A DNA stretch of 64,000 nucleotides. It comes from Annona cherimola (taxonomy: Eukaryota; Streptophyta; Magnoliopsida; Magnoliales; Annonaceae). Where the stretch lies: the NCBI GenBank assembly GCA_030490835.1, contig CM059975.1, positions 34,194,133-34,258,132 of the forward strand, read 5' to 3'. The stretch's first letter is position 1. Every line of letters starts with the position of its first letter. The notes beneath the pieces were generated by a model. The model was not told the DNA's origin. It saw only the letters and a program-made list of their open reading frames with translations, and did not search any database. Both the position numbers and the translations under genes were made by a program. Shown here piece after piece: positions 55,100 through 64,000 of the stretch.

Positions 55100-55560
55100 C
55101 TAATTACTCTAATGTAGGAATTTGAAAACCAATGGGAGAACATTACCCCAAAACTCCCCCACTCAGTCAGTTCTTGGGCATTTTTATAAGCTCAGGCCCA
55201 AGCCTACCGATTGCATTCCTTTGATAAACCGTCATCTCTTTTCACGCATTGCCCCTTCCCACGTCCTCCTAATAACAATCATATCACTATGACTGTGTAT
55301 CAATCAATCACTCAACCTTTCCTGTTTCCATGACTTCTAATCGTAAGTTGAAATGGGGATGGTGGCTCTGTGCTTTGGAGAGCATGGAGAACACCCAGTA
55401 AAGCTTCTAGAACCTAGGAGTATGTGGGTCCGAGGATTGAGGGCATTGCGTACTCTTTCGCAAATTCCAGAGCGATTTCGGTTTTTACCTCAACGCGGCT
55501 TCATTGGAAAATTTACGTCGGGTTGGAATGCTGTGGACCCGGTGGACTTTGCTTCACCTG
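55100..55560. other. Unassigned DNA after the Gypsy element
   Basis: Continues the locus broken at 44721. ORF 55353-55583 begins MGMVALCFGEHGEHPVKLLE and matches nothing I know. It has moderate GC and no clear repeat. Confidence 0.35.
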
Positions 55561-57110
55561 CGCAAATACTCATTTTTTATTAAAATTATTAAAATATTAC
55601 TGATTTTAAAAAATAAAAATATATATTTACAAATTCTTTTGATAAAAATTAATATACATATTAAATACACTTCGATTAATAATTATATAAAAAAATTTAA
55701 GATAAAAAATAAGTTAACTGCACCCGAGTGCAGCATCGAACTTGCACTCAAGTGCATTTGAGCATACCTAGTTCACGTCTTACCTCTCAATGATCTAACT
55801 ACCCTTGTTTTACCCGCACCTTCCAACAGTTAGAAGCAACCGCCGCTCCGAAAGGCTCGCACTGTGAACCATATTGAATCATTTTTCTACACAAAAATAT
55901 AAATTAATTTCAAATATACCCATAACTTTTACCCTTAATTACAAATGTACCAACTAACTTTGAAATTCTTCATATACCTACTATGTATACTCCAAATATC
56001 AAAGAGCAATGATCTAGTGCACCTGAGTGCGTTAGCTTAGGTGTACCTGAGTGCAAAAACTTATTTTTAAAATTTTTTTATACAAGTGTTAATATAGGTT
56101 TTTTTAGCATGTATATCAATTTTTACCAATTTTGGATATTTTTAAATTTTTTTTTGGATTTTTAAAATTAGTGGCAATTTTGTAATTCATAAATTATGAA
56201 ACTGCACTGATTTTAGAGAATTCAAAAAATATCTTAAAAATATCCAAAATTAGTAAAAAATTAATACACATGTTAAATACGACTATATTAACACTTGTAT
56301 AAAAAAATTAAAAAATAAAGAAAAATAGGTTAAATACACCTAGATTCACTGAAGCTAAGTGCACCCAGGTGCATTGAAAAATGTCCCAATATCAAATACG
56401 AACATGACTAAAGGCACCCGCATGCATTCAACCTCGGTGCACTCGAGTGCATTTAACCTATTTTTGTATTTTTTGAAAATTTTTATACAACTATTAATTT
56501 AGGTATATTTAACATGTGTATCAATTTTTACCATTTTTGGAGACTTTTAAATATTTATTTTTTATTTTTAAAAATGAATAGAATTTTTATAATTTATCAA
56601 TTATGAAAATGCCACTGATTTTAAAAAGTTAAAAATAAATATCTAAAAGTCTCCAAAAAGGTAAAGTTTTATACACACGTTAAATATACCTAGATTAATA
56701 GTTGTATAAAAAAATTTTCAAAAATAAAAATAAAAAAGGGGTTTTGCACCTAGATGCATTGTATTACAACTCCATTAAATATATCTAAAATATAACAGTC
56801 CTTTAGATGAATAGGGAACGGAAACACTTTGGCAGGATACATATTTTTCGTCGACCAAATTACCCTTAAATCAAACTCCCTTTTAAAATCCATGGTTTAA
56901 AAATATAAAACCACACATGTAATTTCAAATATACCCACAACCTTTGCCCTTAATTACAAATATATCTACTATATTTGAAATCTTTCACATATACTCGCTA
57001 TGCCACATCCTTAATATCAAATATATCCAAAAGTCTAACGGCCGCTAACATGGCCGTCATTTTTTAGGGGAAATGATAATGTTATCCCTGCAACGGGGGG
57101 CTTAGTTTTG
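55561..57110. repeat. Foldback MITEs nested in a TIR-family repeat
   Basis: Several elements of about 350 bp have GTGCACCTGAGTGC-type ends: about 56012-56375, about 56420-56760, and a partial one at 55561-55770. In each, a left arm (TTTTTTATACAAGTGTTAATAT...CATGTATATCAATTTTTACC) is mirrored by a right arm (AATTAATACACATG...AACACTTGTATAAAAAAATT), so the copy folds on itself. They lie inside sequence with TTTCAAATATACCCA at 55907-56010 and 56925-57070, the same family as the ends of 42766-44080. No genes. Confidence 0.7.
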
Positions 57111-57685
57111 AATCTCTAAAAAAACCCAACATCCACTCATGGCAGAAGAGCTATTGTTTTCTTTTATTATCTGTCCCCCTCCGACACTGACCAATGACTA
57201 CCTTATCTGCGTTGGTGATTATGGTGGTGAAAAACGATTAAATAAGCTTGTTGTTTGCTGCAAGTAATTGGATTTATGGAAGCTGCAATTTTAGAACATG
57301 ACATAGATCGGATTGGAATTTTGGAGGATGAACGCAATAATGGTGGCTTCGACAATCAAATTTTGATTTCATGAATTCGTTGAAGCTGCTATGACTACAG
57401 ATTTGGTCTGAGGTTTTCAAGAAGGCAACCATTTCTGCTCTTCTGCACTTAATGCCACCATTGTTGTTGTTCTCTTATGGATTCAACGCCTCTATTTGGT
57501 GCCAACAACTACAAGCCGTTCCCGACAAGTCGTCCAACCTATCCACTTTTTTTTATGGTATATATTTACATACATCTCAACACATATTATACTGAAGATC
57601 TGAGACATTCTAATTTGGAGATACACGTAACTCCTTCAAAGAAATCTGGAGACACAGCTCCACCAAAGAATTAGGAAGACACAGC
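57111..57685. other. Unassigned region
   Basis: Moderate GC DNA with ORF 57477-57674 (no known domain). No repeat or RNA gene recognised. Confidence 0.4.
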
Positions 57686-58146
57686 TGTTAGGAAAACCGT
57701 ATTGATTAAATCCATAATCATCCAGGATCCTTCATGCTAAATCATTAAGAAAATAAAAACCATAAGCGGAAGCGTACCTGAATCCATGGAAGCGGCCCGT
57801 TCTTGAATTCTGTGGTTTTTGGGTCTTCCAAGTTAATGCCCTAGGGTTATGGAGAAGGTAGCTCATCTTCTCTACTGATGGGATGGTAGAAAAGAACCCT
57901 GATAGGTACATAACCCGGGGACCACAACCGTTTATATAGGAAGCCTATCTTTCATATTTCTAATTTAGCCCATCATAAAAATAGAAATTAGAAATTAGGC
58001 TGGAAGGGTTTCTACGCATAGGAGATCCATACTTTATTAGATGATTTAGGCCCACAAAACCTTATAAGATCACTTTATAATTTAGGCCACTATTTATGAT
58101 AGCGTATACATATAATTAATATATATGTGTGTCCAAAATTCCAACA
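57686..58146 (-). repeat. 3' LTR of decayed Copia element
   Basis: On the minus strand it runs TGTTGGAATTTTGGACAC to GGTTTTCCTAACA, 461 bp. It is preceded by GTAGTCCAAGTGGGAGAT (58147-58164), the usual polypurine tract context of Copia elements. A TATATAAA-type box lies near 57930-57940. Confidence 0.85.
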
Positions 58147-58589
58147 ATCTCCCACTTGGACTACAAATATTTTATAATTATATATATAACCTTATGAGCT
58201 CAAAACCTTTTGCTATCATACTAAAATCATTTCCAAACAATCTCGTCCATTAGTTATGCCAACATAGAACCAAGGCAGCCTTTGTCACATTTATCGTAAC
58301 TAGACCCATCCATGATCACATATATCAAACATAACCAAACGACATAGATCAAGTATGGATGCGTAGCATGAAAATTACATGTAATGTGATCTAACATGCC
58401 TATTTCCAACTGGTCCACCTTATTTGGTGAGATCAAACCAAAACCAAAAGTACTGAAAAACCAAAATACTGAATACTTTATTTCTGCAGAAAATATTCAT
58501 AACCATAGTAAAGTGTCCAAACCAGAAAAGCAAATGAATACAAACTCCCACTTAACTAGCATATCATTAAATGATATAACACCTATATG

Positions 58590-59960
58590 AGCAGTATGCT
58601 CATGAAAGACCTCAAGGTGTCACCCTTAGTAAGCGGATCCGCAATTTTGGAGTTTGTCGCAATATGCTTTATAGACACTTTATTTTCCTGAATCCTTCCA
58701 TTGACAACCAGGAACATTGCTGAACTCCTGTTGTTATTGGAATATTAGACTACTAATTTATTGTCACAAAATAACTTAAGTGGTCTTTCAATGTTATTTA
58801 TATTTTGCAGCCCTGTGACAATATTCTGTAGTCATATTCCATAATTGGATGCCCCATAATATGCTATAAACTCTGTTGTCATGGTCGAAAAGCTATAAGT
58901 GTTTGCTAAGCACTTTTTCCTGATATAGCTTTTCCAACAAACAGATAAATATAGCCTGAAGTGGATCTCAAACTGTATTTGCATCCAATAAAGTAACACT
59001 CTGAATACCAAATGATCTCTTATTTATATGACTTTCTGTATGTGAACATATAATGTTTTGTTTTCTAAAAATATTTTAAAAATATGTTTGGCTGCGTCTT
59101 AAAGATCCATTCCTGGATTACTTAAATATCTGCTCAACATCCCAACAATGTACGCAGTAACCGAATACATACATGTTGAGATTCAAAACCTGAACATAAA
59201 TCAAACTTCCCACTGTTAAAGCATAGGGAGTCTTTAGCATTTCCTTAGATTTAAAATAATCATTCTTGGGACACTGATTTAGACAAAATTAATTTTGTCT
59301 CCCTTAGCAAGGAGATATTTTCTAATTTGCAATCCTGCATATCAAGTATCTTAAGTATTTTCTTAATATAGGTCTTTTGTGATAATCCAAGAATACATCT
59401 AGAATAATCCTGATATATTTGAATTCCTAATACAAAAAACATATTTTCAAGATATTTCATTTCAAAATTCTTTGACAAAAATATCTTAAGTTTATGGAAT
59501 AAACTTATCTTGATGTTGGGAAACAGTATATTTGTGTGTTACTCCCACTGAAACTATGATTACGCCCACTGAACTTATAGTATATGCAATCATCAACCGA
59601 ATTCATTTCAAAACCGAATGAAATGATAATTTGATGAAATTTGCAATACCATTATTAGAAAACTTGCTTGAGCTTGTAGATGAATCTTTTTTTTTCTTAA
59701 AAACTGAAAGTTTATTATAAATGTTATCTTTACATCCATTTACCATAGCTCAAGGTTAAAACTCATTATTAAAGTCATTTATCTTGAAAGAAATTTTCAA
59801 TAAAACTGGAGAGAAAATTTCTTTGTAATCTATGTCTTCCTTTTGAGTAAAGTTCATTAAGACAAGAGAAACCTTATGCCTTTCCACATTACCTTCCTTC
59901 TTGGTTTTAAATATCCATTTATAACCAATCAGTTTTATACCTTTAGGTAATGGAACAGGC
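58590..59960 (-). pseudogene. pol: Copia RT-RNase H remnant
   Basis: The minus strand encodes, in broken frames: GYKWIFKTKKEGNVERHK and FTQKEDIDYKEIFSPV near 59800-59960 (RT entry); NFEMKYLENMFFVLGIQIYQ with GLSQKTYIKKILKILDMQDC at 59260-59478 (RT/connection); and ADPLTKG near 58620-58640 (RNase H tail). Stops and frameshifts are everywhere between these, so it is a fossil. Confidence 0.85.
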
Positions 59961-60060
59961 TACCAAATCATCATTATCTTTCACGAACTTAATCACATAC
60001 TTATGACATCAATCTACTTTTGAGAAGTTTTATTTTGCATTGCTTGATGAAATCACGTTC

Positions 60061-60464
60061 CACCAATCCAATGTCATCCTGATGTATTGGAGAAATCTGA
60101 TGTAACCATCAGAAACCGCATTCTCCTTCCTCTAGTAGATCTCTTCAATGACATCCATTCTTGAGGTTGTTGAGCTTGATCATCAGGAATAACCTGTTTA
60201 TCAATGATGTCTTAAAGATATGTCTTAAAAATTTCTCCTTTAAAGACATAGTCCCTAACTACCACCAATCCAATGTCATCCTGATGTATTGGAGAAATCT
60301 GATGTAACCATCAGAAACCGCATTCTCCTTCCTCTAGTAGATCTCTTCAATTACATCCATTCTTGAGGTTGTTGAGCTTAATCATCAGGAATAACCTATT
60401 TATCAATGATGTCTTAAAGATATGTCTTAAAAATTTCTCCTTTAAAGACATAGTCTCTAACTAT
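60061..60464. repeat. Tandem duplication, two 202-bp copies
   Basis: Copies 60061-60262 and 60263-60464 both begin CACCAATCCAATGTCATCC. I count about four substitutions between them (for example CAATGACATCC versus CAATTACATCC). It lies within the decayed Copia pol and is clearly later than most of its decay. Confidence 0.9.
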
Positions 60465-61802
60465 ATCTCCCCCTCAAGCTCAATATCCTCAAAAAATTGA
60501 CATTTTTGGTCTCAATAGAACTGAATGTGGGATCATAGGATTTACATCTTGATATTGTTTAGCATATCCAATAATATTTAAATTCAAAAGAAAGAACTAA
60601 AATGACTATTTCCAAATGAATAAAAAATAACTAAATTTATTCAATACAGAAATAGAAACCAAATTCCATTTAAAAAGGGTACCATATATCTCTTTTGAAT
60701 TTAAATAAAATTGAGTTTTTATTAATAATAACTTAAATGTCCATATAGCCTCAATAGTATTTGATTTGCTATCGCCTCCATCGATGAATCTTTCATCATC
60801 ATTTGGCCTTTTAGCAACTCAAGCAACCCCACATGGACACCCTTACATGAATAGCAACACGAAATCTATTCATAAAAAATGTGTCTTGGGTCTAAGGCTA
60901 AATTAATCACTGAACAAACCAAAATGAAAAATGTACCCATTATTAGTACAATTCTCCTCTATGTGTCCAAGAGTCTATCAAAAGTAATAGCCAAATTTGT
61001 ATTGAACCATTCATAGTTTTTTTATCGTTTTCATGTCCTTATAGGTACTTGTCAAGTGAGTACTTTTAGTATATTCTTACTTCAACTTATTCTCCTTTTG
61101 CACACAATAAAAATAAACTCATCAAGAGATCATTTATCCTTTTGTCAATTATAATTAACTTTAAATTGACCAAATTGTGTTTAGGAGAATCAAAACTAAA
61201 TGCACAAGCAAATTCGCTTTAACCTTAGTGCTTTTAGTTTCAAAGTAAGAAGAGACAAGTACTCCCTTATATTTTCTTTAACTTTATACCTTATTGAAAT
61301 CAAGTACTAAATTGTACTCGTTTCAGCTTTATTACCTTTAGCAATACTTTAGAATTTCCTTAATATAAATTTTGGTATTAGTTATCTTTTCAGACATGAT
61401 ACTCCATTGAAAGTTTTTCAAAATTTTATATTTTATAATCATAAAACTCATGCAATTTTAATAATTTCACTTCTCAAAGTTCCAGTATTTCCGCATTAGA
61501 ACTTTTATCCATAAGAGTAGTGAATTGTTTAATTCTTAGTGCATGGTTTAGATTCATAATGCCAAGAATGATCATAATATTTTATTTTCATTACTTCAGC
61601 ATGAAAATAGAATAAATGCTGGCAGATATGGCACAAGGAAATAAATTAACCAAAAATTGAACAAAACAATATGTTCACATAACTTTTATATAGAACTTTA
61701 GCAATTCAAATAATGGTATGACCCATTACAAGATACCTAACACAACATTAATACTTAGTCTTTAGACAAAAGTATTAATTTGTAAGTGGTACTCTTGGTG
61801 CA

Positions 61803-62185
61803 GTGATCAAATATTGATAATAAAGTCCTGTCAAACAATAAGCCTTTCTTTGGACCGACTATTGTTCACATGGAATGCCTAATAATTATCACATATTTAT
61901 CACCGCATATGTCTATGTAATCCGGCCAAATATTAATCTTCCTTTGGGCCGATTAATATCCGCATAATTACATATCCACAATATTTTAGTGTAGTAATCA
62001 AATATTTAACAATAAAATCCTGTCAAATAACAAGTCTTTCTTTGGACCGACTTGTTATTCACATGGAGTACCAAATAATTGTTGTATATTTATTACCATA
62101 AGTGTGTACGCAATTTGGCCAAATATTAATCTTCCTTTGGGCCGATGAATATTCGCATGAATTACATACACACAATTATCTTAAT
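61803..62185. repeat. Tandem duplication, about 191-bp period
   Basis: The block with AAGCCTTTCTTTGGACCGAC...CTTCCTTTGGGCCGAT occurs twice (from 61803 and from 61994). Each copy contains an internal short echo (CTTTGGACCGA and CTTTGGGCCGA). The copies are clearly diverged. Confidence 0.8.
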
Positions 62186-62710
62186 GTCTTAAAAATAAAT
62201 TAACTTACACAAGAGATGCTACTTTGGTAGCATGTTGTTGCAATCAATTTATTTTAAAACATTAGACATCCATAAAAATACTTGTACCATTATTTGAATT
62301 TAATAAAAAGTCCAAAATATTGAACTTATTTCTAAATTTCAAACATAAAACTTTTGCATGATAATGAGTCAATTTGAATTTAAACATCCAAAAAATTCAA
62401 AATTGAATTTTACGCAACAATAGGTTAATTTAAGATTTTAATAGAAAGCAACAAATCATGAACACATGAGATTAGATATAATTTGCTTTCTAATTATTCA
62501 TAAACTAACCACATGAATTAATTGCACATATAATTCAAAAATTGCATGCATATATATAAATTTCACAAAAATAAATATTTTTGGACATATTTCGCTTAAT
62601 CAGACCCTTCCATTCAAACCAGAATGTACAAAAACATAGAAAACCACTACTGGATCGTCCAAATCCGATAACAGGATCATAAAATATGATCAAATCAATT
62701 TAGACGATTA

Positions 62711-64000
62711 TTAGCATGCCACATGTCCTTAAGGGTTGGGTCTGGATGCTGGATACTGGGCTATTGGGCTTTACTATTTGGGTTGAAAGGAGCCCAAGCC
62801 CAGGTGTAAAGGTGAAGTTAAACGGGCCTGGTTTGGACTTGGACTACAGCTGGGCCGACTTGGGAACTGGGCTGCTTCCACCTAGGCCTGTTTCACAGGC
62901 CCGCCCAGGTGCAAAAGAGAATGGCTGTTGGGCTTAAGCAGGCGGGCCCACTTGAGACTGGAGCCCACAGGGACATAAGCCCAAACCCAGTTCGTGAGAG
63001 GAGGGCCTATTAGCAAAACTCATCTGGCAAGGGGTTTTTCTGTAATTTGACTGGCCAGGGTGTTTTCTGCAAAACTTCATCTCCTTTCCCAAAACGCAAC
63101 TTATGCCAGGAAACCCTAACCCTAGCTGCCCATAACCCACCGTCGCATCTTCCCCGCCGCCTCCATCCAGCCCGCCGCGCCCGCCAGCGCTGCCGCCACC
63201 GCCGCCAGCAATGGCGCCGCTGCGACGCCCGGTTGTTGCCGTCGCTGCTACGCTGCCATCGCCATCCTTTTTCGGCAGCTCCACAGCAGATCGCCAGCGC
63301 CGTAGCAGCCTGCGTCTTCCCCGGCAGCAGATGGGTCGTCTTCTCCGGCAGCTTGAGACCAGGCGTCCAGCGGCGGCAAAACAAAACCCGGCAGCGTCAG
63401 CGGCGAACAACGCCGTCCAGCACTGTCTCCTCTGTCTTCTCCGGCATCGCCCCGCACACAGCTCCGGCAGCGACAGCACTGGGCGGCGATGTTTCCACCG
63501 GCAAATTGCAGTGGGAGACAGGCATCCACGGCCAGACCAGCCATTACTTGCTGTCCGGTGTCGCCGCCGTCGTTCGCTGGCGCCGCCCAACACAAACTGC
63601 CTGCACGCCACCTACATCAAACTAAATCCGGCAGCACGCTGAATCCATACGGCGTCTGGCCATTATTTCCAGCAGTGTTTAAAGATGATTCACGGCATGA
63701 ACAGGGCAGCGTGCGGAACCCGGCAGCGGCAGATCCGGCAAATCCAACCTGATCCAGCAGTTTTTTTTAATCCAAACCCCAGAAGACGGATACGCAGCTT
63801 GCCGCCTGAAGCCGGTGTTGCCGCCGCTACTATGCACCGTTGCCCAGCTCGACACCACCGATCGTCACGGATTCCGGCAGCGGTTCTAGTAGCTGATTAA
63901 CGGCGGCAAAATCCAAAATCTGGCAGGGCAAATCCCAAATCTTGCCAGGCATCCAGGGTCTAGCGAACAGAATCCAGGGTCCGGCAGCCGTAAATCGGCC
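62711..64000. other. GC-rich segment of unknown nature at window edge
   Basis: Base composition changes sharply near 62715 from about AT-rich to GC-rich. 62720-62940 is rich in GGGCC/GGCCC. 63130-63900 has CCGCC, CGGCAG and CCGGCA-type codon-like repeats open in several frames on both strands (63047-63625 plus, 62934-63611 minus). No domain is recognisable, and low-complexity GC sequence opens frames by chance. It may be a transposon leader or LTR, or the first exon of a gene beyond the window. Confidence 0.4.

Larger units (their letters stand above)
57686..62700 (-). mobile_element. Decayed Copia element, minus strand, 5' LTR not found
   Basis: One LTR (57686-58146) with its polypurine tract is followed, reading leftward on the minus strand, by RNase H and RT remnants and an integrase-hinge trace near 60470-60560 in the expected reverse order. 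Two tandem duplications (60061-60464 and 61803-62185) enlarge it. No gag or primer site (GCTCTGATACCA on the plus strand) is found before 64000. The 5' end is therefore lost, beyond the window, or too decayed. The right boundary given is approximate. Confidence 0.75.

Noticed and set aside
63047..63642. Overlapping ORFs of 143-225 codons on both strands
   Set aside because: GC-rich low-complexity DNA opens all frames. Products are Arg/Ala/Pro-rich without domains, so I do not call genes.
1..64000. tRNA, rRNA or other structural RNA genes
   Set aside because: I looked for tRNA-like A/B boxes and conserved rRNA segments by eye and found none. Only primer-site sequences complementary to tRNAs are present.

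Overview
The window is nuclear DNA of a flowering plant, probably one with a large, repeat-rich genome. The evidence is a plastid-targeted gene with GT-AG introns, plant-type Copia and Gypsy elements, Mutator-like and hAT-like DNA transposons, and many short MITE-like repeats. I cannot name the species from the sequence.

Layout. (1) 1-3570 is an AT-rich nest of small inverted-repeat elements and one hAT-like element. (2) 3571-14219 holds the only intact-looking host gene, the chloroplast lipocalin LCNP/CHL on the minus strand: five exons between 13490 and 4109, a 336-residue product, introns filled with MITEs and simple repeats, and a G-box about 150 bp upstream of the ATG. (3) 14220-41976 is one old Mutator-like element (MULE) with terminal inverted repeats of about 0.4 kb. 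Four later insertions swell it from about 7.6 kb to 27.8 kb: a young 10.96-kb Copia element (Sirevirus-like), a 1.7-kb hAT-like element carrying TTAGGG-type repeats, a 5.7-kb probable solo LTR that splits the transposase gene, and a 1.7-kb solo LTR related to the Copia element. The MULE also carries a broken leucine-rich-repeat receptor kinase fragment and a second coding-like fragment I do not recognise, so it is a candidate gene-capturing, transposase-bearing MULE.

(4) 41977-44716 contains a smaller TIR element with a 139-codon ORF, then unassigned GC-richer DNA. (5) 44722-55094 is a minus-strand Gypsy element of the Tat/Ogre type with both LTRs, a GGTAG target duplication, a tRNA-Arg-type primer site, a polypurine tract and a broken gag, but no recognisable pol. 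A 1.2-kb GGTTC-rich element is nested in it. (6) 55100-57685 holds foldback MITEs and unassigned DNA. (7) 57686 to about 62700 is a heavily decayed minus-strand Copia element with one LTR, RT and RNase H traces and two tandem duplications. (8) 62711-64000 is an abrupt GC-rich segment that I cannot assign.

The nesting gives a relative order. The MULE is oldest, its transposase is dead, and the solo LTRs and hAT came later. The Copia element, whose LTRs differ by about nine substitutions over 1799 bp, is the most recent arrival and sits only 36 bp inside the MULE's left end. The most unusual signals are the array of 34-bp hairpin-capable units in the Copia LTRs, its third ORF after pol, and the composition of the MULE.
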